A DNA stretch of 64,000 nt, from NCBI RefSeq assembly GCF_003730295.1, contig NZ_QTSZ01000051.1:62001-126000 (forward strand). The letters are read 5' to 3'. Origin of the DNA: Ornithinibacillus gellani (GTDB taxonomy: Bacteria; Bacillota; Bacilli; Bacillales; Amphibacillaceae). Positions 53,618 through 61,966 of this stretch are shown piece by piece (position 1 is the stretch's first letter; every line of letters starts with the position of its first letter). Below the pieces are notes generated by a model. That model was not told the DNA's origin. It was given only the letters and a program-made list of their open reading frames with translations, and ran no database searches. The position numbers were made by a program, and so were the translations under genes.

Positions 53618-55234
53618 GTGAAATTTTGTACAGAATGTGGAACCAAACTGCAGGACGGCTTACGATTTTGTACGGAGTGCGGCACACCGATTGCAGCTGA
53701 TTCCGCTGAAGAAGTATCAGATGTAGCTGCAGATGAAGGTGGAACGAAGCCGGCTGGGGATGGTGCCGCAAGTGAGACTGTGTCGGGTGATGCTGGTGCT
53801 GGGGACGTGAGCAAAACTGTGTCAGGTACCAGTGCTGATGCCGCGAGTGATACGAATTCCGGGTCTGGAAAAGCCGCTCCACCACAACCGGTCAAACGTG
53901 CGCATGCGAAAAGTCCGCCGAGAAAGCCGATGAAAAAGCTGACCAAGATTTTGATTGGGGTTGCGGCGGTTTTAGCGCTGGTGTTATTCGGGGCACATCA
54001 ATACGTCTCCTCCCTATTTGACCCTGTCAAGAGCTTGCAGGAGATGGACCAGGCGATGAATGGCAATAATATGGAGGAATTCCTCAGTTACATTCATTTT
54101 GATGACAAAGCCATTTTGGACCGGGAGAGTTATTTTGCATACATACAGGAGGAAGAATGGGACAACGTGAAGGACCAGTTGCTCACCTACTTTCAAGAGC
54201 AGGAATCGGTGAAACACAGCTTTAGTAAAAAAATCACCACGGATGGTGGCGATGCCCTGTTCACGGTCGATAAGCAAAAGAAATTCGTACTTTATTCCAC
54301 TTATATCATTCGTGCAACACCGACTAAGCTCGTGATTCACGCCAACATGGCGGACACGGACCTGGCCATTCAAAAGCATACGGCCAAGCTTGCCGATGAA
54401 GATGCGAAGGAAACTGTGCTCATTTATCCGGGGGAATATACGCTTACCGGAGCAGCGAAAAACCTATTCGGCACCTTTTCCTACGAGGATGAATTGGTCG
54501 TTTATCCTGGCGAGCAAATCGAGCAAGGCGTGAATTTTTCTGGTGAAACGATTCCTATTGATACCGATCAAGCAAATGCTATCTTATTTATAAACGGGGA
54601 AAGCACTGGAAAAACACTTGGTGAACTGGAATACATTGGCCCGATTCCTGAGGGAGCCGACATGGAAATGTATGCGGAATGGGAAGGCCCAGATGGTAAG
54701 AAAATCCAAACGGAAAAGTTATCGCTGAATGACACCGACTGGTATGGCTATTCATTTTATTTCGAATCTGAAGACGACGTAGATACAGAAGATGGCGATG
54801 AGGCCGAGGATGTGGACGTAGAGGATGCAGACGACGCGGATTCAAAGGTTGCTTCTGCAAAAATCGATGGAGATCCGGGCGATATCGTATTGAATTTTCG
54901 CGATGATTATGAAGCCGCATTGAACAACAAGGATTTCGACTTGATTGCACCATATCTGAAGGATGGAAGCACTGCCTACAAGGAGTTGAAGGTATACATC
55001 GGTGATTTAAAGGATACGAAATATCATTATGATTTCGAGTAAAACACCGTGCTCCATGTGGATGTGGTCAATGAAGACAAATTAGAAATCACGACCAACG
55101 AAATTTTTACATTTACGAACCACAAAAACGAAACGATAAATTATGATCGCGAAAAAATTTACACACTCGTGTGGGCAGATGATGCGTATCAAATCACCCA
55201 TATCGATTATGTGGAAACGAATAGAGACTATTAA
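53618..55234 (+). pseudogene. TcaA-like zinc-ribbon membrane protein, split by one in-frame TAA
   Basis: The GTG at 53618 follows AAAGGAG. The frame encodes a zinc ribbon (MKFCTECG...FCTECG), an Ala/Gly/Ser-rich linker, one membrane helix (about residues 109-130) and TcaA-type extracellular domains. It stops at TAA 55040-55042 after ...YHYDFE. The same frame then continues with NTVLHVDVVNEDKLEITTNEIF...NYDREKIYTLVWADDAYQITHID to TAA at 55234. The tail aligns with the last domain of the protein at 50276-52387 (VISAEVVDIAEKGDKWIVTTNE...YVWKYTV), so the intact gene had about 538 codons. The upstream 474-residue product may still be made without its last domain half. A GTG at 55049 has no ribosome site. 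Confidence 0.82.
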
Positions 55235-55252
55235 TATAGGGGGAATGGCGGC

Positions 55253-56272
55253 ATGTTAGTATGTAAAAATTGTCAAAACGAACAAGAATCAGGAAAATTC
55301 TGCGGCATATGTGGCGGCCCATTGGAGGAAGCTGGAGGAAGTGGCGGAGCGGCTGCTGGTGGAAGTGCCGGGGCTGGTAGCGCTGGCGGGACCGGCGGAA
55401 ATGGTGCCTCAGCTGGCGGTAGCGCCGTGGCGAGTGGTGACGCAAGCGCTGCGGGAAGTGGTGGCGCTGATGGAAGTGCCTCGGCTGAAACAGCGGGGAG
55501 CGGGGAAGTAGCACAGCAGCAAGCGGTGCAGGAGGCAGCAGCAACAGTTGGTGCGCAAGCTGGAGCTGGGAGCGCTGCACCTGTTGCAACAGTACAGGCG
55601 GCGGGCGGCTCCGATACAACGGAATCCGTCAAAAATGGCTTGGCATCCTACTGGCAATTTATTGTGGAAATGATTAAAAATCCAACCAAGGGACTGCAAT
55701 CGAACGACAGATTTTTCATACACGGACTAGTTACGATTGCCTTATTTGCAATCACATTTTCATTAAGTATTTATTTTCTCGTTAATTCCTTGGCAAAGCC
55801 CTTCATGTTATATTCGGATGAATCGGCTAGTTTACCATTTTTCCAAATTAATTCCAGGTTAGTTTTCTACATGCTTATCGTTCTTGCGATCACATTCTTT
55901 GTTGCTTTCGGAATTGCAAAACTAGCCAAAAATGCGGATTCATTTTCAGTTATCCTTGCACAATATGGTAGCTTGTTTGTGCCATTGGTCGCATTGAACG
56001 TCATTGCCCTACTCGGCGGTTTGATCGGTTCGATTGGATTAACAATTGCACCATTAATCCTTGCCACTTCCTTGGCCATTTCGTATGTGCCCATTTTATT
56101 CGTATTTGAAAAGGCTACAGTTGTCGACAACAACGGGCAAAGAGTGTATTTTGCATTCGCAACATTCGCAGTGATCAGCATCGTCTTTTACATTTTCGGA
56201 AAATCCTTTGTGCTGGATTTGCTAGCTAATGTTGAGAATTTGATAAATGGATTCTCACGCTTTCCATTTTAA
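55253..56272 (+). CDS. Zinc-ribbon protein with Gly/Ala-rich linker and multi-pass membrane domain
   Basis: A 339-residue protein: a zinc ribbon at the N-terminus (CKNC...CGIC), a striking Gly/Ala/Ser low-complexity linker (about residues 26-120, GC-rich in DNA), and a C-terminal domain with five or so membrane helices (YWQFIVEMIKNPTKG; then FFIHGLVTIALFAITFSLSIYFLV onward), of the Yip1/DUF6574-like kind seen beside YvbJ-type proteins. The ATG at 55253 follows GGGGGAA, 18 bp after the distal stop of the split TcaA-like gene, so the two formed an operon. Function unknown. Confidence 0.75.
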   Translation: MLVCKNCQNEQESGKFCGICGGPLEEAGGSGGAAAGGSAGAGSAGGTGGNGASAGGSAVASGDASAAGSGGADGSASAETAGSGEVAQQQAVQEAAATVGAQAGAGSAAPVATVQAAGGSDTTESVKNGLASYWQFIVEMIKNPTKGLQSNDRFFIHGLVTIALFAITFSLSIYFLVNSLAKPFMLYSDESASLPFFQINSRLVFYMLIVLAITFFVAFGIAKLAKNADSFSVILAQYGSLFVPLVALNVIALLGGLIGSIGLTIAPLILATSLAISYVPILFVFEKATVVDNNGQRVYFAFATFAVISIVFYIFGKSFVLDLLANVENLINGFSRFPF

Positions 56273-56291
56273 CTGAAGGCATGATTTGAGC

Positions 56292-56352
56292 AAGACCGGG
56301 AGAACGCTGCACCCAAAGCAAGCTTTGGATGTGTAGGTGACCCCGGTCTTTT
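56292..56352 (+). terminator. Terminator after the zinc-ribbon gene pair
   Basis: AAGACCGGG pairs with CCCGGTCTT and is followed by a T-run; an inner stem CCAAAGC/GCTTTGG makes a long composite hairpin. Confidence 0.85.
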
Positions 56353-56411
56353 TTGGTGGAGCTGGTTGTTGGATGGAAAGAATCGGTTGCACTGATTCTA
56401 TTTGGATGGTG

Positions 56412-56775
56412 GAAATCGTCTGGGGACGATTTCTTTGGGGAGATTGGCGGGGATTGCTTCGGGGAATGGTTGGAATCGTCCGGGGACGATTCCTTTGGGA
56501 GAATTGGCGTGGGTTGATGCTCGAGTTTGGCTGTTCGGTGCTCGAGTTTGGGTGATTGGCGCTCGAGTTGGGGTGGGTGGCGCGCGAGTTGGGTGCGTTG
56601 ATGCGCGAGTTTGGGTGCTTGGTGCTCGACTTTGGCGCGTTGGCGCTCGAGTTGGGGTGGTTGGCGCGCGACTTTGATGCGTTGGTGCTCGACTTTTGCT
56701 CGGTGGCGCGCGACTTTCGTTCATCATGAATAAATGCTTTTAAAATAATGCTGTTGGAATCGGTTCGCCGATTCC
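56412..56775 (+). repeat. Repeat block R4 (class B array with variant hairpins)
   Basis: Type-a hairpin variant GAAATCGTC...GACGATTTC at 56412-56433 and type-b variant GGAATCGTC...GACGATTCC at 56472-56493, both with the same base pair changed relative to the other blocks. Ten class B units follow at 21-bp spacing (56517-56727), then a normal type-b hairpin (GGAATCGG...CCGATTCC) at 56756-56775. No class A units are present. Confidence 0.92.
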
Positions 56776-56794
56776 TACTTAATTTAAAAATATG

Positions 56795-56832
56795 AAAAAC
56801 GGTCGTCCATCATATCAGGCGAATGACCGTTT
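56795..56832. terminator. Hairpin terminator beside the superinfection-immunity remnant
   Basis: AAAACGGTC pairs with GACCGTTT over a 20-nt loop, with an A/T-rich flank; on the minus strand the stem is followed by TTTTTCATATTTTT. Confidence 0.6.
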
Positions 56833-56842
56833 CTATGTATGG

Positions 56843-56932
56843 TTATACTTTTTTCACAGCCCACACTAGTGAGACAACCCAGCCGACGAGTGACCAGCCT
56901 AGAAATAAGTTAAGGACGAGAATTGAGTAGTT
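56843..56932 (-). pseudogene. C-terminal remnant of a superinfection-immunity-like membrane protein
   Basis: The minus strand encodes NYSILVLNLFLGWSLVGWVV followed by SLVWAVKKV and a stop; the LNLFLGWSLVGWVVxLVWA segment is the signature of phage T4 Imm-like superinfection immunity proteins found in many genomes. Upstream is an in-frame TAG with no start codon between, so only about the last 29 residues remain. Confidence 0.6.
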
Positions 56933-57013
56933 CTATATACCCACCCATACAAATCCATGTACTTTACTAGTCTACATGCTATAATTACTGCAATAATATT
57001 CGGGAGTGTTCTC

Positions 57014-57742
57014 ATGATACAGATAAAACTAACACCAAATTATGCTGGAATGGAAATGGTTGGGACTCGTGATGATTTTGAACTACTGTATGAATCGCTT
57101 CATTTTGTTGTCGGTGAAGAGGATGAATATCCTTCTATGCAAAATGCAAGGTTACGTGTGCTTGGACTTTGCTACGATTTACGGCATGCCATGATGGGGC
57201 ATCGGGAATATGAATATGTGAATCATGGTCTAGATAGTGACACCATGAAGTGGATGGGGATTGTTGGTCCGGAGAAAAATTTATTGTTATCCTTTAACAC
57301 GTATTATCCTGAGATGATTTTCATACATTTATGTTTGGAAGACTTTATTAAGGAATATCAAAAATCCAATAAGACCCATCCAAATTGGGATATCCATGTA
57401 AATGCTGTTCGTCTGTTTCAAGCATCCGTGGTGAGGGCGCTTCGTGATGAGATTAAACCGTCCATGTTTAGGTCAATCATTAGTCATATGAAAAGCGCAA
57501 AATTCATTTCCTTCAGGTATATGACACAGTATTTGGATTCATTGAATATCCGCTATTTGAATTGGGATGCTGAAAAGCGGCTGAAAAACATTTCCGTTAT
57601 AGTGAAACGAATTGCCGTGAAGGATGCGGAATATATAAGGGCACAAAAAGAAATTATAGAGGCTGCCATCGAATACGGTGTAACCGAATCTGAAATTGCA
57701 TATGATACAGAATATCCAGATTATGATTCCATTGATTGGTAA
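57014..57742 (+). CDS. Conserved-type hypothetical cytoplasmic protein
   Basis: A 242-residue soluble protein starting MIQIKLTPNYAGMEMVGT and containing FELLYESLHFVVGEEDE, LCYDLRHAMMGHREY and SFNTYYPEMIFIHLCLEDFIKEY. The balanced, mostly helical composition and good GGGAG ribosome site (eight bases before ATG 57014) mark it as a real gene; an earlier in-frame start at 56957 would add a hydrophobic stretch without a ribosome site. It may belong to a Bacillales family of unknown function (DUF6904-like), but I am not certain. It has its own terminator. Confidence 0.75.
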   Translation: MIQIKLTPNYAGMEMVGTRDDFELLYESLHFVVGEEDEYPSMQNARLRVLGLCYDLRHAMMGHREYEYVNHGLDSDTMKWMGIVGPEKNLLLSFNTYYPEMIFIHLCLEDFIKEYQKSNKTHPNWDIHVNAVRLFQASVVRALRDEIKPSMFRSIISHMKSAKFISFRYMTQYLDSLNIRYLNWDAEKRLKNISVIVKRIAVKDAEYIRAQKEIIEAAIEYGVTESEIAYDTEYPDYDSIDW

Positions 57743-57753
57743 AAAACCGACAA

Positions 57754-57785
57754 AAAGATGCCACGTGTTGATGGCATCTTTTTTG
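57754..57785. terminator. Bidirectional terminator between converging genes
   Basis: AAAGATGCC pairs with GGCATCTTT around a short loop, with T-runs on both strands; it serves the 242-residue protein gene and the DUF378 gene. Confidence 0.9.
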
Positions 57786-57801
57786 TATGAGAGAAGGTCG
57801 T

Positions 57802-58086
57802 TTATCTGTTGTTTGGATCATCGTCTTCGGCAAATTCTGTTTGATAGGCTGCATTTCGTGTATCAATTCTGCGTGCGTCATACGGACCGTCTTCAGCTAT
57901 TCTTATGAAAATCGATAAACTAAATAGTCCGCTGAGCCCAACAAGTGTGTAGATGACTCGTGATAGGCCTGAAGCCTGTCCTCCGAATATTGCTGCAACC
58001 AAATCAAATTGAAATAGACCGATGAGGCCCCAGTTAAGTGCCCCAATGATGACCAATGCCAGCGCGATATGCTGTAGCGTTCTCAT
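57802..58086 (-). CDS. DUF378-family membrane protein (YuzA-like)
   Basis: A 94-residue protein with two membrane helices: MRTLQHIALALVIIGALNWGLIGLFQFDLVAAIFGG is the hallmark DUF378 N-terminus, followed by a second helix (VIYTLVGLSGLFSLSIFI) and an acidic tail. Function is unknown in the family. The ATG at 58086 has GGAGGTGGGAG upstream; a longer reading to 58125 overlaps that site and is unlikely. Confidence 0.88.
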   Translation of the reverse strand: MRTLQHIALALVIIGALNWGLIGLFQFDLVAAIFGGQASGLSRVIYTLVGLSGLFSLSIFIRIAEDGPYDARRIDTRNAAYQTEFAEDDDPNNR

Positions 58087-58216
58087 GCTGCTCCCACCTC
58101 CTGCTGTCATGATGATACAAGGCATTCAGCTAAACTGCTGAACATATCTATATTCTTCCAAGAAAAAATTATTTCATGCATGCGGATGTTTGAGGCTTGT
58201 GTTTATATGCGGCAGC

Positions 58217-58627
58217 TTACTTCCATTTATCCAGAATATCTCCAATCGCTTCCTCGCCAAATTCGACCCACATACTTTTGTCGTGTATGTAACCGTCTGT
58301 GTCCAGCGGCTTCTGAAATTGATTGAATCCAGTGGCTGAGGCGAGTGAATTCTCGTCCTTATCCAGGCCGAGATTGACGACATGTTTGATCACGAAAGGC
58401 TTCTCGAACTCAATCATAGCATCACTTCTATCGAGAACACCCTTGATCACCTGGAATGGCATGCGCAGGTAGAACGTCTCGCCATCCTCCCGGTGCATCA
58501 CGCCGTCAAAAATACCCCGATCATAATCCCAGCTACTCCCCATCGTGAAACCATGCTTGCTCAACTCCCGCTGCGCATCACCGAAGGACATCTGCTTCCC
58601 TTCCATATCCGTATCCAAATGCAACAT
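58217..58627 (-). CDS. yugN: YugN-like family protein
   Basis: A 136-residue cytoplasmic protein with features of the Bacillus YugN family: HGFTMGSSWDYDRGIFDGVMHREDGETFYLRMPFQV, then HVVNLGLDKDEN and DILDKW. Function unknown. I start at ATG 58627, six bases after GGAGGGG. A longer open frame to 58981 exists only because it reads back through the class A repeats (LEVACHCLKVACIWPEVAC) and should not be annotated. A TATAAT at 58684-58679 could be its -10 box, placing the promoter just short of the repeat block. Confidence 0.85.
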   Translation of the reverse strand: MLHLDTDMEGKQMSFGDAQRELSKHGFTMGSSWDYDRGIFDGVMHREDGETFYLRMPFQVIKGVLDRSDAMIEFEKPFVIKHVVNLGLDKDENSLASATGFNQFQKPLDTDGYIHDKSMWVEFGEEAIGDILDKWK

Positions 58628-58699
58628 CCAAAACCCCTCCAAATAAGCATTTGTAGTAGTATGGACGATGGTGGAAAAATTATACAGCAGGGATGGGAG

Positions 58700-59239
58700 G
58701 GAATCGGCCGGGCCGATTCCTACTGCACTGGAATTGGAGAGGGGGAAATCGGTGGATGCCGATTTCTTCCTTATGTATTGGTTGTTGGTACGTGGGGAGT
58801 TGGCTGTGGAGCATGCGAGTTTGGCGCTGGGGCATGCGACTTTCATGCTGGGGCATGCGACTTCGGGGCTGAAGCATGCGACTTCAGGCCAGATGCATGC
58901 TACTTTGAGGCAATGGCATGCGACTTCGAGCCAGATGCATGCGACTTCGAGCCAGGGCATGCGACTTTGAGGCAAACGCATGCGACTTCACGGCCAGGGC
59001 ATGCGACTTCTAGCTCAAGGCATGCGACTTCCGGCAATTATCGGAGGTTTGACAATTAGTAGAATATATTTGATTGGAATCTGCGCGCCGATTCCTTCCT
59101 TTATTAAAATTCTTGTACGTGGGCGGGCGCGAGATGCGGTGGTTGGCGCGCGACCCCGACCAGGTCACGCGCCAACCACTCCCCTCCTTCCCTACCAGCA
59201 ACACGCAGTCATCCACTGGAATCGGCATCAGCCGATTCC
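58700..59239 (+). repeat. Repeat block R5 (class A array, class B remnant, long hairpin)
   Basis: Type-b hairpin 58700-58720, type-a hairpin 58745-58766, then about 11 class A units (58811-59035; one unit has GCATGCTACTT). Next come an imperfect type-b hairpin (59076-59095), a class B remnant and a 41-bp inverted repeat at 59139-59179 (GTGGTTGGCGCG against its complement, 17-bp arms with one mismatch), and a type-b hairpin 59218-59239. The block separates yugN from the HyuA-like gene. A single stray class A-like unit lies at about 58177-58198, beyond yugN. Confidence 0.92.
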
Positions 59240-59261
59240 TTCCCATTCCATACTTATAAAC

Positions 59262-59289
59262 AAAAAGAAATCGGCGCTACCGATTTCTT
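59262..59289 (-). terminator. Terminator of the HyuA operon made of a type-a repeat hairpin
   Basis: On the minus strand AAGAAATCGG and CCGATTTCTT pair perfectly around TAGCG and are followed by TTTTTG, seven bases past the HyuA stop codon. The stem is the same GAAATCGG/CCGATTTC found between the repeat arrays. Confidence 0.85.
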
Positions 59290-59294
59290 GTTTG

Positions 59295-60854
59295 TTATTG
59301 TTTGAGTTCGCCGGCTGCTTTGACGCGGACTCTTGTTGCGTTGCCGGGCAGGTAGGCGAGTGGTACGTCTTCTATGTCGACGATGACGAGGGTGTCCTTG
59401 TTTGCCCCTGCTTGGGTTGCTTCGGACATGGCTTCTTCTTTTGCTGCTTGTAGGGCGATTTCTCTGCCGATTTCGTCGAGTAGGTAAATTTTTTCGATTT
59501 GGCCGCTGACCTGGGATATGGCGGATCCGATTGCGTTGGCTACGCCTGAGTGTTCCGGGCGGATGACGGTTGATGCGCCCTGTAATTCTGTTGGGAAGAG
59601 GATGCTTCCGCCGCCAACGAGAATGACTGGTATCGGGTCTGCGCTTGTTTTCATTTTGTCGATTGCTTCTTCGACGAGTACTACCATTTTTGCATAGACC
59701 TGCTCTAGTAATGCGCGGTCCAGATGGGCGACTTTTGCCGGGTCACCTAGTTCCACTTTTCCTAGTGCGACAGCGACGTCTGTCGTTGTTAACGTGTCGC
59801 CGCCGAAAATCATCGCTTTTTCCGGCAGGCGGTAGCCGACGCTGTCTGGTCCAATGGAGAAGTCTCCATTTTCATCGATGCGGACGATGGTGCCGCCGCC
59901 GAGTCCAATTGAAATTAGATCAGGCATGCGGAAGTTCGTTCTTGCGCCGCCGATTTCGACTGCCAATGATGATTCACGCGGGAAGGAATGAATTAATACG
60001 CCAACATCAGAAGTGGTCCCGCCGACGTCTACAACAATGGCATCAGATAGGTCGCCTAAGTACGAGGCGCCGCGCAAGGAGTTGGTTGGCCCGCATGCTA
60101 CTGTGAAAATGGGATATTTTACGGCATATGCTACAGACATGAGCGTGCCATCGTTTTGACCGAAAAATACTTTTGCTTCGATTCCTTCATTTTTCAACGC
60201 TTGGATAAATCCATCTGCCGCAGTTTTTGCTACGTTTACGACAGAGGCATTCAGGATGGTTGCATTTTCCCTTTCCAATAAGCCGACAGAGCCGACCTCA
60301 GATGATAGAGAAATGGCCATATCTGAGCCGAGGACCTCTGCGAAAATATCTCTTGCCCGTTCTTCATGTGCTTGCGAAACGGGAGAAAATACGGATGTGA
60401 TTGCAATCGAGTCTACTTTTCCCTTGAGTTCCTTGGCTATTTCATACAAATGTGCTTCATCGAGTGGGACAATTTCACGTCCATCAAATTCATGACCGCC
60501 CTCAACGAGATAGACATATTTGCCAAGTTCCGCGCGCAAATCGTCGGGCACGCCAACGAGTGGTTTCACTGCCAATGTTGCCGGAGCGCCGATACGAATG
60601 ACGGCAATTTTATTAAGCCCTTTTCGTTCAACAATCGCATTGGTGCAATGTGTCGTCCCAAGCATGGCGTATTTAATTTTTTCGCATGCAACGTTTGCTG
60701 AAGTGATGACTTCATGCATCGCTTGATAAATGCCTGTCATGACATCCGCAGTGGTGGATGATTTGGTTTCAGATAGGACCTGATTGTTTTCATCTAGTAA
60801 TACAGCGTCTGTATGGGTTCCCCCAACGTCAATTCCGATTCGATATGCTGCCAT
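59295..60854 (-). CDS. Hydantoinase/oxoprolinase family protein (HyuA-like)
   Basis: A 519-residue ATP-dependent hydrolase-like protein: the actin-fold phosphate motif GIDVGGTHTDAVLLD at the N-terminus, GTTHCTNAIVERKG, the second phosphate loop VVDVGGTTSDVGVL (about residue 285) and IGLGGGTIVRI. It is the short N-terminal HyuA form without a HyuB partner, as commonly found beside DUF917 proteins. It may open a cyclic amide or activate a carboxylate. Its ATG overlaps the DUF917 stop by one base (TAATG), so the two are translated together. Confidence 0.85.
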   Translation of the reverse strand: MAAYRIGIDVGGTHTDAVLLDENNQVLSETKSSTTADVMTGIYQAMHEVITSANVACEKIKYAMLGTTHCTNAIVERKGLNKIAVIRIGAPATLAVKPLVGVPDDLRAELGKYVYLVEGGHEFDGREIVPLDEAHLYEIAKELKGKVDSIAITSVFSPVSQAHEERARDIFAEVLGSDMAISLSSEVGSVGLLERENATILNASVVNVAKTAADGFIQALKNEGIEAKVFFGQNDGTLMSVAYAVKYPIFTVACGPTNSLRGASYLGDLSDAIVVDVGGTTSDVGVLIHSFPRESSLAVEIGGARTNFRMPDLISIGLGGGTIVRIDENGDFSIGPDSVGYRLPEKAMIFGGDTLTTTDVAVALGKVELGDPAKVAHLDRALLEQVYAKMVVLVEEAIDKMKTSADPIPVILVGGGSILFPTELQGASTVIRPEHSGVANAIGSAISQVSGQIEKIYLLDEIGREIALQAAKEEAMSEATQAGANKDTLVIVDIEDVPLAYLPGNATRVRVKAAGELKQ

Positions 60855-61948
60855 TATTTTCTGCCTCCCTCGTTCACAAGCTCCTCGACTGGTGTATAGT
60901 CCACGTCATAGCCAAAATATGCTGGGCCAACGGTTGCGATTCCTTTTTCTGTTCTCCATTTTGGATGGCATGGAATTCCGATCACAACACATCTGGAGCC
61001 GTATCGGATTCCTTCTGTCGTAATTGGCAAGCCTGTCTCCGCATCGAGAACGGCAATTAAATCTGGCGTGACGCATAGGAGCTTATTTTTCGTTTGTGCG
61101 AGTAAATGTTCATTTTGAAAACGAAGCTCGAGCGTTTCATCTTTATAATCATTTGTACCTTCAAAAGTGGCGATTCCACGAGCGAAGCCGGACTCTGTTT
61201 TACGGTCAATATCCGTTACTTTTCCTTGGAATAATTCAAATCCGCCCACCGTTTCCAATACTTTTTCAATTGCGTTAACATTATTTTCTTTTGCTTCACG
61301 AATGGTTTTTCCAATCTGTTCTTCCAGCTGCAAAATATTCGTAATGCCGCTTTCCTTTAGATTTTTTCCGCGCATGGAATACATCGCATTCATGACGGAG
61401 CCACCCATTTGAATCGTTGCTGCTCTTGCAATTCGCTCCGTCCACACATTATCAATTGTCGATAAGAGCGATGTATTTCCTTTTTCATCGGCAATGACAG
61501 CAGGCGTCGCCGAAATGCCATCTAAATAAAAGGTCACCATTTGCAGCTCAGGAAAAGCCCGTCCCATGCCATCCACATCAATAACTGGCATGCCGAGTCT
61601 TGCTGCAAGTGCGAATGGGAGCATCGAGTTGACACCACCAGCTTCAATTGGGAAAGTCGCGTAAACTTTTTCCCCTAAATATTTTTCCAATTGATTAAAT
61701 GCTAAAATCGCCTCTTCGCCACTCGGAATTTTTTCCAGCATGACCGTCGGCGCCCCCATCATGGATGACGGCACGACGAGTGCGTCATCTGGAACCTCGT
61801 CTGTATCCAATACGGTGACTGGACCGAATTCTTCAATGGCCTGCAGCGCCATCAGCTTGCCTATGTGCGGATCACCACCACCGCCTGTTCCAAGTAATGC
61901 CGCTCCAACTGCGATATCTTCAATTTCTTGTTTGCCAACTTTTCTCAT
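60854..61948 (-). CDS. DUF917 family protein
   Basis: A 364-residue protein with the DUF917 N-terminus (DIAVGAALLGTGGGGDPHIGKLMA), YATFPIEAGGVNSMLPFALAARLGMPVIDVDGMGRAFPELQM, and a C-terminal LLCVTPDLIAVLDAETGLPITTE. These proteins pair with HyuA-like hydrolases in uncharacterised catabolic operons, probably as one complex. The ATG at 61948 has GGAGG upstream. Exact substrate unknown. Confidence 0.88.
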   Translation of the reverse strand: MRKVGKQEIEDIAVGAALLGTGGGGDPHIGKLMALQAIEEFGPVTVLDTDEVPDDALVVPSSMMGAPTVMLEKIPSGEEAILAFNQLEKYLGEKVYATFPIEAGGVNSMLPFALAARLGMPVIDVDGMGRAFPELQMVTFYLDGISATPAVIADEKGNTSLLSTIDNVWTERIARAATIQMGGSVMNAMYSMRGKNLKESGITNILQLEEQIGKTIREAKENNVNAIEKVLETVGGFELFQGKVTDIDRKTESGFARGIATFEGTNDYKDETLELRFQNEHLLAQTKNKLLCVTPDLIAVLDAETGLPITTEGIRYGSRCVVIGIPCHPKWRTEKGIATVGPAYFGYDVDYTPVEELVNEGGRK

Positions 61949-61966
61949 GTTAAAACCTCCATGCTG

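Noticed and set aside
58628-58981. N-terminal extension of YugN
   Set aside because: The extension translates class A repeats; a strong ribosome site and the family N-terminus place the start at 58627.
38900-59300. Insertion sequences or a transposase responsible for the repeat blocks
   Set aside because: I found no transposase-like frame, no target-site duplications and no RAYT-like gene in the window.
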